In this document: positions 43,470 to 54,096 of the stretch, piece by piece
Layout of the letters: every line of letters starts with the position of its first letter
Position numbering within the stretch: position 1 is the stretch's first letter
NCBI RefSeq assembly: GCF_019393635.1
Contig: NC_057861.1
Location: 361,816,453 to 361,880,452, forward strand
Direction of reading: 5' to 3'
DNA: 64,000 nucleotides
Source of the DNA: Dromiciops gliroides
Lineage: Eukaryota; Chordata; Mammalia; Microbiotheria; Microbiotheriidae
The notes under the pieces: model-generated
Told to the model about the DNA's origin: nothing
The model's database searches: none
Seen by the model: only the letters and a program-made list of their open reading frames with translations
Program-made: the position numbers and the translations under genes

Positions 43470-43615
43470 TTTTTTTTTTTGCAGGGCAATGAGGGTTAAG
43501 TGACTTGCCCAGAGTCACACAGCTAGTAAGTGTCAAGTGTCTATGGTGGGATTTGAACTCAGATCCTCATGAATCCAGGACCAGTGCTTTATCTACTGTG
43601 ACACCCAGCTGCCCC
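43470..43615 (-). mobile_element. tRNA-derived SINE, type A, nested
   Basis: TCTCCAACTCATTTT before and TCTCCAGCTCATTTT after, in the same host SINE. Confidence 0.93.
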
Positions 43616-43667
43616 TCTCCAGCTCATTTTACAGATGAGGAAACTGAGTCAAACAGGGTGAAATGAA

Positions 43668-44085
43668 GTGAAATGTATTATATACAAAATAACAGCGATA
43701 TTGTAAGATGATCAGCTGTGAATGACTTAGTTACTTTCAGCAATACAATGATCCAAGAAAAACTCTGAAGGACCTATGAAAAATGCAATCCATCTACAGA
43801 GAAAGAACTGATGGTATCTGAATACAGATTAAAGCATAATTTTTTATTAGTTCCTTTTTCTAAAGTTTTTTTGTTTTCTTTCATAACCTGACTAATGTAG
43901 AAATATTTTGCATGATTACATATGTATAACTTATACTGAATTGCTTGAGTTGTTAAGGGGGTGTGGGGAGGGAGGGAGGAAGAGAATTTGTCACATAAAG
44001 TTTTAAAAATTAATGTTAAAATTTATTTTTACATGTAATTTGGGAAAAATAAAATTCTAAATAAATAATTGGGAAATGACAACAC
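43668..44085 (+). mobile_element. L1 3' UTR, nested
   Basis: CAGGGTGAAATGA at about 43655-43667 and 44088-44100. It contains AACCTGACTAATGTAGAAAT and ends in an A-rich tail. Confidence 0.85.
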
Positions 44086-44379
44086 ACAGGGTGAAATGAC
44101 TTGCCTAGGGTAAGTAAATGTCTGAAGCCAGATTTGAAGTCAGGAAGATGAGTCTTCCTGACTCCAGACCCCAGCACTCTATCCACTGAGCCACCTAGCT
44201 GCCCCTGGAGGCTTACTGGAGGCTTGCTGTGACACCATACTCCAGGTTCTGCTGGGACACTCTTAAAATATACAAAGTCCTTCTTGGCCTTTAGGAACTA
44301 AACCGATGGTGACAGCAATGAATGGCTCATTAATTTGACATTTTATAGTTTACTGAGTGTTTTTCATACTTCTCATTTG

Positions 44380-44520
44380 ACTCATTTCACAAACATTTTA
44401 TAACCCCCTTCTGTGTGCAAGGTAGGAGGCACCATTAGTGAAAGGTGAAAATCAGCACTGGAAATAACTGACTTTCAGGACTTTACAGCTTAATGGAGGA
44501 TTATAGTACTTATACAAGTA
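44380..44520 (+). mobile_element. Ancient mammal-wide repeat fragment
   Basis: ACCCCCTTCTGTGTGCAAGG. Poorly preserved. Confidence 0.35.
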
Positions 44521-44528
44521 AGAATGGA

Positions 44529-44694
44529 GGGCAGCTAGGTGGCACAGTGGATAGAGCACTGGCCCTGGATTCAGGAGGACCTGAGTTCAAATCCGGCCTC
44601 AGACACTTGACACTTACTAGCTGTGTGACCCTGGGCAAGTCACTTAACCCCAATTGCCTCACAAGAAAAAAACAAAAAACAAAACAAAAAACAA
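44529..44694 (+). mobile_element. tRNA-derived SINE, hybrid
   Basis: A 15-bp duplication ACAAGTAAG(A/T)ATGGA. The tail is CAAAAAA repeats. Confidence 0.94.
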
Positions 44695-44879
44695 ACAAGT
44701 AAGTATGGAACAGGGAAGGATTAGATGGGACAAAAAAGAACCTTTGAGCCCCAAAAGAGCTCAAAGAAAATAAGAAGGAAAGACCACTTTCACTTGGTAG
44801 TGGTGATGATAATATCAGGAAATGCTTCATGGAGGAGGTGGCACTAAAGAAAGGAAATAATTCCAATAGTATAGTAATC

Positions 44880-45270
44880 TAAACATGGGGCATAAGCTGA
44901 GTGAATCAAATTAAGTCACCAAGTATTTATTAAGCATTTGCTATATGACGGACACTACATGCCTGGGAATGCAAATATAAGCAAAAAGAAGGGCATTCCT
45001 TGACCTCAAGAAACTTGTGTTCTGATAGGGATAGACAGCAAATAGAGAAGAACTGAAAAGTGGAGGGATGGGGTGGGGGAAGGTGCCTGCCTGTTCAGGG
45101 GCATGATAAGGCAGGAGAATCTGGAGCCAAGCCCCAAGAGGATGGAAGGGCTGAGAGGTGAACTTTGGACATGTCAGCTTTGGACATAATGAGTTTGAGA
45201 TAGTAGCAGGATATTTAAATCAGAACGTCCAGAGGACAGCTGGAGATGTGAGATTTGAGCTCAGAGAAGA
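44880..45270 (+). mobile_element. Ancient repeats, families uncertain
   Basis: AGTATTTATTAAGCATTTGC and TTCCTTGACCTCAAGAAAC form a mammal-wide repeat to about 45035. From 45040, ATGAGTTTGAGATAGTAGCA and GACAGCTGGAGATGTGAGA belong probably to the family seen at 10100. Confidence 0.5.
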
Positions 45271-45279
45271 AGCCATGCC

Positions 45280-45610
45280 TTTCTATCTCTGGCTCTATCA
45301 TTTTTATCTCTGTTTCTAAATGTATTTCTGGGGGCAACTAAGTGGCCCAGTGGATAAAGCACCAGCCCTGGATTTAGGAGTTCAAATCCAGCCTCAGGAA
45401 CTTAACACGTACTAGCTGTGAGACCTTGGGCAAGTCACTTAACCCTCACTGCCCCCCACACACAAAAAACAAACAAAAACTAAATATATTTCCACCTGAA
45501 TATCCTGCCAATATCTCAAAATCAAAATATCCCTAGACTGATTTCTTCATGTGCCCCCTGAAACCTGTCCCTCCTCCAAATGTCTCACCTATCGAGATTA
45601 GATATGTATA
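45280..45610 (+). mobile_element. L2-like LINE fragment split by a SINE
   Basis: CTAGACTGATTTCTTCATG and AAACCTGTCCCTCCTCCAAA. Weakly supported. Confidence 0.45.
45330..45479 (+). mobile_element. tRNA-derived SINE, type A
   Basis: CTAAATGTATTTC and CTAAATATATTTCC flank it. A small internal deletion removes the ACCTGAG block. Confidence 0.92.
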
Positions 45611-45815
45611 GACATATACATCTCTATATGAGAATTATCTACAAGCAGGCAATAATAAAGTCATGGGAGTGATTGTGGTCACTAAGGAAGAGTGTATATG
45701 TCAAAGAAAGAAGAAGGAACCAGGACCATCCCTTGGAAGAGAAGTATATTCTTATCATACTTAAGTATACTTTGAGGTGAGGGAGGAAGACATTTAATCA
45801 GTAAAGAAGCAATCA

Positions 45816-45971
45816 TGGGGGCAGCTAGGTGGCGCAGTGGATAAAGCATCAGCCTTGGATTCAGGAGTACCTGAGTTCAAATCCAGCCTCAGACACTTGA
45901 CACTTACCAGCTGTGTGACCCTGGGCAAGTCACTTAACCCCCATTGCCCCCGCAAAAAAAAAAAAAAAAAA
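45816..45971 (+). mobile_element. tRNA-derived SINE, type A
   Basis: Perfect AAAGAAGCAATCA duplication at 45803-45815 and 45972-45984, with a long A-tail. Confidence 0.95.
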
Positions 45972-46059
45972 AAAGAAGCAATCAGATGAGTAGGAGAAAA
46001 AAACAGCATTATGGAACCCAAGGAAGGAGAGAGTCACACAATGGAACTGTTGCTCAACA

Positions 46060-46260
46060 GTATAAAATACTATAGAAAAATTAATCTACACATAACCCTG
46101 GAGATATGTAGCACAAGTATTTCTTTTTATAGATGAAGGAACTGAGGCTTAAAAAGTTCCTTACCCAATATCACTGCAACAAGTGACAGAACTTGCCTTG
46201 GACCTCTCAGAGACTCTGAGTCCAAATTCAATCCTTTTTCCATATGGCTGTGGTTTAACT
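46060..46260 (+). mobile_element. MIR-type fragment
   Basis: TATAGATGAAGGAACTGAGG and ACCCAATATCACTGCAACAA. Confidence 0.6.
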
Positions 46261-46545
46261 AAATCAAGCTTTCATCATAATTACTTTCTCTAGTCTGGCC
46301 ATAGAGTATAAAGCAGTGGTGTTATACTCAAATAGGAACAGGGGCCTACTAGAACCTACATAAGGATCCCTACAGGCCACATACTGGCTTAGTTTTAAAA
46401 TGTAATATTATCTCCATTTTATTGTATTTTTATTTATTTTGTTAAATATTTCCCAATTACATTTTAATCCAGTTTAGGCCTCCCTTGGGAGTGTTGTGGG
46501 CTGCGTGCAGCCTGTGGGTGGCTTAAGACCTCTGGTGTAAGGGAT
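46261..46545. other. Unassigned, possibly a worn repeat
   Basis: GCAGCCTGTGGGTGGCTTAA has the look of an interspersed repeat, but I cannot name one. Confidence 0.35.
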
Positions 46546-46549
46546 CTTA

Positions 46550-46910
46550 GAGACAAAAAAAGATAGTGTGGTATAAAGAATCCAGAAGATGTGGGACCTA
46601 GTGCTGGCTTTGTCAGTAAGTAATTGTGTTTAGACAAGTTGCTAAACCTCGATAAGTCGAATTCCTTCTCCATAAAATTAAGAGGCTGAAACAGATGATC
46701 TCTCAGGTGTTTTAATATTCACTGATTCTGCTTGTTCCCATTAACCAGATCAATGGGAAGTCAGAGTGAAGCCTTAAACTCTACAACTTTAGTGACCTTT
46801 GGAAAATCACTTAACCTCTTTGGGCCCAGTTTCCTTATCAGTCAAATAAGGGGGTTGGACTAGATGGTCTCTGAGATCCCTTGCAGTTCTAGCTACATGA
46901 TCCTAGGAAC
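46550..46910 (+). mobile_element. Two MIR/tRNA-SINE-type remnants
   Basis: One spans about 46550-46720 (GACAAGTTGCTAAACCTC). The other spans about 46770-46910 (GGAAAATCACTTAACCTCTT, TTGGACTAGATGGTCTCTGA). Confidence 0.7.
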
Positions 46911-46959
46911 TACTAATACAGATGGATTGAATTCTCTATGGGTTTAGAGCACTGTATTA

Positions 46960-47045
46960 TCATTAGTCTCAGTTTTCTTATCTGTAAAATGGGAAAGATA
47001 ATAATGTTTCTTACACAGGGTTGTTGTGAAGATCAAATGAGATAA
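46960..47045 (+). mobile_element. MIR/tRNA-SINE-type fragment
   Basis: TTATCTGTAAAATGGGAAAG and GTTGTTGTGAAGATCAAATG, leading into the TA microsatellite. Confidence 0.65.
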
Positions 47046-47047
47046 TG

Positions 47048-47053
<6 letters not shown>

Positions 47054-47103
<50 letters not shown>
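47054..47103 (+). repeat. (TA)n microsatellite
   Basis: A pure AT run of about 50 bp, directly joined to a headless SINE. Confidence 0.97.
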
Positions 47104-47107
<4 letters not shown>

Positions 47108-47239
47108 GATAGAGCACCAGCCCTGGAGTCAGGAGGACCTGAGTTCAAATCCAGCCTCAGACACTTAACACTTACTAGCTGTGTGACCCTGGGCAAGTCA
47201 CTTAACCCCAATTGACTCACTAAAACAAAAACAAAAAAG
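47104..47239 (+). mobile_element. tRNA-derived SINE, type B, head missing
   Basis: The first 20 bp or so (GGGGCAGCTAGGTGG and a little more) are absent. The TA run abuts GTGGATAGAGCACC. Confidence 0.9.
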
Positions 47240-47630
47240 CTGAAAGCACTATGCATATGTAAGCTATCATATTTTTAGCCTTCTGAATCACACCATCATT
47301 CTTTTTCGGTTATTTAGCTAATTTCTTCCTCCTACATAACCAATAAATAAGTCAGACAAGTCAAAAAATGATCATCCTACCATTGCATAAGAAACCTTGG
47401 TTTCCTAATCCCAAAGATAACTTAGAACTCAAAAGTCCTATGAGTCAATGAATAGGTAGGAATAGTGGTTGAAATATATAATAGTCCTAAGATGAGATTA
47501 AAGTTGCTTTATCCTTTCATAAAGAGTTTTTTCTTATTAAGTTCATCTGAATATGAAAAGATAACAAACCAGAAAAAGATATTATAGGAATGAAATGCAT
47601 GAGGATGTCGAGGATTAAAAATTACACACA
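47240..47630. other. No recognisable feature
   Basis: Nothing that I can assign. Confidence 0.4.
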
Positions 47631-47633
47631 CAT

Positions 47634-47800
47634 GGGGCAGCTAGGTGGCGCAGTGGATAAAGCTCTGGCCCTGGATTCTGGAGTACCTGAGTTCAAGTCT
47701 GGCCTCAGACACTTGACACTTACTAGCTGTGTGACCCTGGGCAAGTCACTTAACCCCCACTGCCTTGCAAACAAACAAACAAACAAACAAACAACAACAA
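47634..47800 (+). mobile_element. tRNA-derived SINE, type A
   Basis: AAAATTACACACACA flanks both sides. The downstream copy has grown into a (CA)n run (about 47806-47826). The tail is (CAAA)n. Confidence 0.94.
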
Positions 47801-47829
47801 AAAAATTACACACACACACACACACAGAG

Positions 47830-48525
47830 CCTCCTTGTGGATTCTTGCTGACAATTATTCATTACTTTTTCATCAGTAGTCAGTGTTTGGAGTTTACCAG
47901 CATTCCAAAACACTGTTTTGTGACTAAGAATTTAGACAGACTTAGAATCATAGTTGTCTGATGAGGTGGCATGATAACTCAGTAGAAATTTACGGACAGA
48001 TAAGAGTGAGCAAGCCATAGAGTCAAATGTAAACACCAGTTTCAAGAACAATGCTGAGAACAACTTATAGTCATTCTACTTGGTGTTTTGAGTTGGGGTA
48101 CAAAACATAACCTCTTGTTTACAGAGCTGGAAATCTGTGGGGATAAGGAGAACTTCTGAGGATTCCTTTTTTAATTAGCATCAGACTATTGAATATTATA
48201 CAGTAATAGGAATATTCTCCAGAGCCCTTAATTTCTATTGAATGTTTTAAAGGTTCATTTTGTGATAACAAAAAAGAAATTGATCTAACAATCCAAAAAA
48301 GGGGGGGGGGACACCAGAAGAAGAAGACCTTCAAGTGAGTGGATCCTCCATGGAGGATTTAAGAAATGACATGAAAAAAAAGAAGAAATGACACGAACAA
48401 GAATTGCAAAGGCAGAGGGGGCAGTGGTGTGGTGATTCAGTATCACTAATGAAGTAATCACATCAATGAAACAATATTCATCAGAGTACCTGAAATGTTT
48501 GCTGCTCATACAGCAACTCAAATCG
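47830..48525. other. No recognisable feature
   Basis: A G-run at about 48300 is present. No coding signal. Confidence 0.45.
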
Positions 48526-48615
48526 CTGTGTCATTCTGATGAACTTCCCTCCTTGATGCCATGTTTGCATATGGTCTCCCTAATTAGACTGTGAGCTCCT
48601 TAAGAAAGGAGGCTG

Positions 48616-49470
48616 GAGGAATGGAGAGGGCGTAAGGAAGCCAGGAGTGCCAGAAGCCGCCGACCTCTAGGGACAGGTACAAAGGGGGCTCCTGGCCTGG
48701 CGTGGGCTCAGACGTCACCCTAGAATTGATGCTGAGCGGGCTGCAAGTCTGACTTCTGGCCTCCCAGCGCATGTCCGGCTGTGTCCATCTGTCTGGTGGC
48801 AGTGCAAAAAGGGCGGGAATAGAGAGAATGGAGGTGCCCCGTGGAAACAGGGATAAGATCGAAGCTGGGGGGAGGGGGGGAGCAGCTAGGTATCACAGTG
48901 GATAGAGCACCGGCCCTGGAGTCAGGAGGACCTGAGTTCAAATCGGGCCTCCGACATTTGACACTTACTAGCTGTGTGACCTTGGGCAAGTCACTTAACC
49001 CCCAATTGCCTAAAAAAAAAAGTTATCTCAAGAGCAAAGCTGGAGCAGGCCCTGAGCCCGGAGGTGCTGGAGCTTCACAGTGAAAGCGGCAGCCACGCCG
49101 TGCTCCCCCCACTCCCCAGCAGTGAGACCCATTTTCGTGCGGCCATGGTGAGCTCCCGCTTCTAAGGGCTGAGCTCCCTGCAGCGCCACCGATTGGTCCA
49201 GGCCTCCCTGGCCGAAGAACTCGCAGGCCCATCCATGTGCCCGCCATCCAAGCTCGGACCCCCGCCCAGTGGGGAGCTAACCCTCAACTAGACATCAGCC
49301 TTGCCTGCCTTGGGGGGGGAGTAAGAAAGACCTCCGGGGTGTCTTGTGAAACCGTGGAGAAGAGAGTAGGACACATTTATTCTAGATTTGTGGGAGGAGG
49401 CAACGACTGACCTTGATGGAGGCCTGCCTTCCCAAAATAAAAATGTGATTGTGTCAAAAAAAAAAAAAAA
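48616..49470 (+). pseudogene. BOLA1P: BOLA1 processed pseudogene
   Basis: BOLA1 is a mitochondrial BolA-family protein that works with glutaredoxin 5 in iron-sulfur cluster handling. The copy is intronless and flanked by AGAAAGGAGGCTG (48603-48615 and 49471-49483). It carries AATAAA at 49436 followed by poly(A), so it is an L1-mediated mRNA copy. The start ATG is at 48729 (MLSG) and is followed by a stop at codon 8. After a SINE insertion the reading resumes near 49030 with AKLEQALSPEVLEL, then ETHFRAAMVSSRF, a stop, and LQRHRLVQASLAEEL, the BolA core. The former end is near 49348. It contains at least three in-frame stops and some length changes. About 110 bp of 5' UTR are kept, so the copy is close to full length. 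Confidence 0.92.
48870..49028 (+). mobile_element. tRNA-derived SINE, type B-like, inside the BOLA1 copy
   Basis: AAGATCGAAGCTGG before and AAGAGCAAAGCTGG after make an imperfect duplication in the coding part. A G-run precedes the head. Confidence 0.92.
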
Positions 49471-49594
49471 AGAAAGGAGGCTGTCTTTTACTTTTCTTTT
49501 TCTTTGTACCCCCAGGGCGAGTTGAAATGCCTGTACACAATAGGTGCTTAATATGTGTTTGTGGACTGAATGGCCACATAACTTGCATGTGCAT

Positions 49595-49740
49595 AATTGT
49601 TGTCATCCTATCTCCACCATTAGACTGTGAGCTTCTTAAGAGCAGGGGCCGTCTTTTACCTTTCCTTGAATCCCCAGCACTTGGCACAATGCCTGGCACT
49701 CAGTAGGCACTTAATAAATGCTTGTTGTCTGGCTGAATCA
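49595..49740 (+). mobile_element. L2 3' end, second copy
   Basis: TTAGACTGTGAGCTTCTTAA, GCACAATGCCTGGCACTCAG and CACTTAATAAATGCTTGTTG give a well-kept L2 terminus. Confidence 0.85.
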
Positions 49741-49869
49741 TTGCTGCCAAGCTCAAATGTCTCATTATCATGTGGCCATAATCTTGAATTCCCAAACCCT
49801 GTGCTAGCAGAGTTCTACCTATGAATTGACAGGTTCTACCAAATTGGAAAAGCTTTAAATATGATCGTG

Positions 49870-50390
49870 GTGACTGAGAAAGGTCTGATTTTGGAGTTAG
49901 AGGACATGTGTTGAAATCCTGGCTTTGTCTATCACCTTCATGGTCTTGGGGGGGCAGCTAGGTGACACAGTGGATAGAGCCCTGGCCCCAAAGTTGGGAG
50001 GACCTGAGTTCAAATCTGACCTCAGACACTTAGGAGCTGTGTGATCCTGGGCAAGTCACTTAACTCCAATTGCCTTAAATATCTGGGGCCATCTCCAGTC
50101 ATCATAATAGATATCTTGCCACTGGACCCAGATGGCTCTGGAGGAGAGAGTGAGGTTGGTGATTTTGCATAGTCCTCTCTCACTTAAATCCAATTCACTG
50201 CAACCCATGACATCACCTCCTGATGTCATGGTCCTCTTCAGGAATGAAGGACAAATAACAACAACTCCATGGTCTTAGACAAGGCAATTTCATCTTTCTG
50301 GGCCTCACAGTATCTTCATCTGCCAGATGAGGGGCTAAATGGCCTTGAATTCCTTTCTAACTTTAAGTCTAAATCCCTGTGAATTGTATC
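49870..50390 (+). mobile_element. MIR/tRNA-SINE-type element, split
   Basis: GGACATGTGTTGAAATCCTG on the left and TTCATCTGCCAGATGAGGGG on the right belong to one element. A composite SINE lies between. Confidence 0.75.
49949..50265 (+). mobile_element. Composite SINE with extended tail
   Basis: TCATGGTCTT/CCATGGTCTT flanks it. The tail has CCAGATGGCTCTGGAGGAGA and ends ATGAAGGACAAATAACAACA. It is the best-preserved member in the window. Confidence 0.9.
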
Positions 50391-50660
50391 TTTTGCTCAA
50401 GGACCAGCCTAGGAAAAAGAAGTTTATCTCCAGTCAGATGGTGTGTTAGAAACAACATGTACTTGGGTCATTGTTAAGTAGGCTAGAATAGTTTTTTCCC
50501 TAGGAAAATAATGAAACTGTCCTCAAGACTCCATTTGTCCAGAGGAACTAAGGCTTTTATTAAAATAGCTTTGAATTAGCCCTAGGTATCACAAGCCACT
50601 TCACAAAGAATCTGATCAGCTTTGATAGACTTCCTGTTGCCCTGTGAATCAAAAGACCCT

Positions 50661-50831
50661 TGGGGCAGCTAGGTGGCACAGTGGATAAAGCACCGGCCCT
50701 GGATTCAGGAGGACCTGAGTTCAAATGCAGCTTCAGACACTTGACACTTACTAGCTGTGTGACCCTGGACAAGTCACTTAACCCTCATTGCCCCGCCCTC
50801 CCCCCCAAAAGCATATAAAAGAAAAAAAAAT
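50661..50831 (+). mobile_element. tRNA-derived SINE, type A
   Basis: A 14-bp perfect duplication AATCAAAAGACCCT at 50647-50660 and 50832-50845. The tail starts with a C-run. Confidence 0.95.
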
Positions 50832-50845
50832 AATCAAAAGACCCT

Positions 50846-51179
50846 CCTGAGCAGAAGGGAAAAGGAGCTGCCACCTGTACCAAGGTGAAATTCTTGTTAA
50901 ATAGCCTTTTGATGTTTTTGTTACTGTGTTCTAGGTTACCTTTTGTTGTACTTTGGTCAGCTGGAGTCTCATTTAGTTCTAATTGCAAGCCTGATCTATC
51001 TGAGTCAGGCCTGGATCAGAAAGACTGGTCATTTGGGTGAGGACCTTTTTCTTTACATTGTAATTCCTGGAATAAAGGAAAATACAAAATTACCTTCAAT
51101 TCATCACAGATACCTTCCTTTTCACTTCTGCAGTGATGTCCAGTGCACCACCTAAGGCCATCCATCTATATTCAGTCCT
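50846..51179. other. No recognisable feature
   Basis: Nothing that I can assign. Confidence 0.4.
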
Positions 51180-51840
51180 GCTATATGACTCACTCATCTC
51201 TTTTCCCCAGCATACATCTCCCTCCTTTTGAAAGATGAGCAAATTTAAGTTTGTAAAATTGAGCACGAGTTATGACACATCTTCCTGAAATCTTTTTAAC
51301 CTTTTACTTTCTTATTTAAGAACCTTCAATAGCTCCCTATTACTTATATTTTTTTTCTTTTCTTTTTTTTTTTTTTCTGGGGCAGTGAGGGTTAAGTGAT
51401 TTGCCCAGGGTCACACAGCTGTTAAGTGTCAAGTGTCTGAGGCCAAATTTGAATTCAGGTCCTCCTGAATCCAGGGCCAGTGCTTTATCCACTGCACCAC
51501 CTAGTTGCCCCCTATTACTTATCATATAGAGTATAAAGTCCCCTGACTAATTTTTAAGGCTTGTCATAGTCCCCACCATGCCCACGAAACCAAGTTTTGA
51601 ATAACTCCCTAACATCTAACTCTGCTCTAGTTGGATTTATATCATTAAGCATGCACCCATACACTTCATGTCCATTGCCACTTTCGATGTCTCTTCTCCA
51701 GCCTATCTTATATCACCTGAGATCACCCTCCACTCTTCCACTTATTTAAATCTCACTTATCCCTGAAGACCCACCTCTTGGAAGACTTCTCTCATACATT
51801 CATTGTTTTTCACTGAAGTATATTAAATTTATAGTCAGTA
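51180..51840 (+). mobile_element. L2 LINE C-terminal region, split by a SINE
   Basis: CCTTCAATAGCTCCCTATTA, AAGGCTTGTCATAGTCCCCA and GACCCACCTCTTGGAAGACT follow the L2 order. Confidence 0.75.
51348..51510 (-). mobile_element. tRNA-derived SINE, type A
   Basis: CCTATTACTTAT is duplicated at 51336-51347 and 51511-51522. Confidence 0.95.
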
Positions 51841-51864
51841 ATTCCAAGTTTAGCATTTGATTTT

Positions 51865-52019
51865 TTGTTTGTTTGTTTGTTTTACGGGGCAAGGGAGTTA
51901 AGTGACTTGCCCAGGGTCACACAGCTAGTAAGTGTGTCAAGTGTCTGAGGTCGGATTTGAACTCAGGAACTCCTGAATCCAGGGCCGGTGCTTTATCCAC
52001 TGCGCCACCTAGCCACCCC
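51865..52019 (-). mobile_element. tRNA-derived SINE, type A
   Basis: TAGCATTTGATTTT is duplicated at 51851-51864 and 52020-52033. Confidence 0.95.
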
Positions 52020-52102
52020 TAGCATTTGATTTTTAGCTAATTATTTCCTATTAAATTCGGAAGCATACACAGACAAGTAGGAGGGCTTTGAAAGTAATAT
52101 GT

Positions 52103-52258
52103 GGGGGCAGCTAGGTAGTGCAGTGGATAGAGCACCGGCCCTGGAGTCAGGAGGACCTAAGTTCAAATCCGGCCTCAGACACTTAACACTGACTAGCTGT
52201 GTGACCCTGGGCAAGTCACTTAACCCTCATTGCCCCACCAAAACCAAAAAAAAAAAAT
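52103..52258 (+). mobile_element. tRNA-derived SINE, hybrid
   Basis: Type B body with a type A end (CCTCATTGCCCC). No clear duplication. Confidence 0.92.
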
Positions 52259-52437
52259 GCTTCCCTGCTATTACCATCTTGACTTCCAGACTAGATTGTA
52301 AACTCTTTGAAGACAATGGGACCCGTTTACCATTGCCTGAGTCTGTATTTAGAGAAACAGTTCTAACCGCACCCCTTCCCCCTTTCCAAAGACTCTCCAT
52401 GATTGGGGATGAGAGTCTAATATAAAGGCCTTGTTGT

Positions 52438-52610
52438 TTGTTTGTCCTTTTTTCTGAAAGAGGACCAATGAATGACATAAGGGTGCCATCTTGACTTGTG
52501 AGTGGATTGAATTTAAGTGAGGCAGAGCTATAAAAAATCTTACTCTCTCCTCCAGAGTCATCAAAGTTCAGTGGCAAGAAAAAAGTGAAGGTGACTGGTA
52601 ATGGCCGGGG
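52438..52610 (-). mobile_element. Composite SINE, extended tail only
   Basis: TTGTTGTTTGTTTGTCC, GAATTTAAGTGAGGCAGAGC and CTCTCCTCCAGAGTCATC match the tail of the composite family. The tRNA-like head is not found next to it. Confidence 0.7.
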
Positions 52611-53495
52611 TACTCTAGATTATCTTGGCCTTTCCAAATTAAAGTCTTTCCCAGGCCTCAGTTTGTTTGAGGCAATGCCCATTCAAGGCTGGAGAATTGA
52701 GACAGAATTGAGACAGATGATGGCCTAATTTTCCAACACAAAAATATCAGTTTGATGAAATGGGAAATGACCAAAGACTCCCTGTCCTGAACACAGAGTG
52801 GTGATCGGGTAATTCAAGAACAGAAGAGCTATGTACCCCTTGGAAATTTAAAAGAAGGATCTTTTCTTTCCTTGGGGAAAAGGTGAGAAATTCCTTCTAC
52901 TCAAGCAGATCCTTCCCTAACTAGAAACATCTGCAATCCTGAAATGCTTTATAAAGTATTTGCTATGTGACTAGACAGACAGGGGCTGCAAGAAGCCTTT
53001 GGGGCTTGTGGCAGACCTGGGCGGGGAGCATTAAGTGCCTGGGTGGGGTTTCCAAGCTCTCTGTACCAGAACCAGTTTGTATTCTCAAACCTGTGTTCCT
53101 AAAAAGAGATACAGATTCCCCCACTATATCCTAATGCAGATTTCTTCCACAAAATCTTGATGAAGACACACAGTAAAATGAGGATGAAGCGATGTTGTAT
53201 TTGTGTATTAGGAGTTGTATGAAGCCTTTAGTAGTAGTAAGATGTAGAACCGAGATAAATTTGGACTTGGGGACCAAGTCCTCTGCTCAGTCATTGATGG
53301 TTTTGACATTGTTGACTTGCATTTTCTTCAGTTCCTCTTTGTTATGCTTCTTGGTAAAGCACATATTTCTCAGAAAATGGTGCCAACTCTTTTCAGGGAC
53401 TTATGTTGTCTGCTACTGGGATGTCCTGGTACCATTTCTATCTCATGTGTTTAATGATTTTGAGTGGGAAGGTTGACCATCTTTATACCACCACT
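52611..53495. other. No recognisable feature
   Basis: A 94-codon open frame at 53192-53476 lacks any recognisable domain. Confidence 0.45.
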
Positions 53496-53499
53496 TGTG

Positions 53500-53640
53500 C
53501 TTCTGAGGATGGGGGGGCGGGGAGGAGAAGTGGGGAAACAGAGGGGCAAACAGAAACAGAGACTGAGAGAGAAAAACAGTCAGAGGCAGAAAGAAGGAAG
53601 GAGGGAAGGGGAGACAGAGAAACAAAGAAGTAGAGAGACA
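53500..53640 (+). repeat. GA-rich low-complexity tract
   Basis: GGGAAACAGAGG, GAGACTGAGAGAGAAAAA and GAAGGAAGGAGGGAAGGGG. The frames it opens are artefacts. Confidence 0.85.
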
Positions 53641-54090
53641 TATAACATATCCCCAGTTCTTTCAGCTTATGGTCATGTGACAGGGATTCAAAGCCTGTTC
53701 TCCCAGCTTATCAGTGCTCTTCTTAAACTGTTGTTGTTGGTGTTGGGTTTTATTGTGCACAAAAGGCAACAAAAAACATCATTTCATGGAATACTGGGTC
53801 ATCTCACCTTGCAGTGTATATAATGAATAAAAGCCAAAAACAAAAAAGTAAGCCACCATCAATATAATTGCAGTCTATTCAACGTTAGGGTTATGAAGAG
53901 GTAGGAGAAATGTGATGATGAATTAGATAAGAGCCCTCAAATTTGATATACAGTAGTTTCAATGTGAAGGCAGATATGGAAGAAGATGGTAAAAAAAAAT
54001 GTTGGAAAATACAGTTTCGAATTAAAAAACAAAAGTCAAATGCATCTAGACTACTCAGAAGCTTTAGATTAGGTTTGAGGAACAGAAGAG
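53641..54090. other. No recognisable feature
   Basis: Nothing that I can assign. Confidence 0.4.
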
Positions 54091-54096
54091 TCTGAT

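Larger units (their letters stand above)
43205..44205 (-). mobile_element. RTE-tailed tRNA-SINE carrying three insertions
   Basis: On the minus strand the head lies at 44205 and the tail at 43205 (GTTGTTGTTCAGTCATTTCA). It is cut into four pieces by a plus-strand SINE, a minus-strand SINE and an L1 3' end. When those are ignored, the pieces join in the order of a complete element. Confidence 0.85.
48530..49590 (+). mobile_element. L2 3' end, split by a processed pseudogene
   Basis: TTAGACTGTGAGCTCCTTAA on the left and TGTCTTTTACTTTTC with ATAGGTGCTTAATATGTG on the right join into one L2 terminus. Confidence 0.8.
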
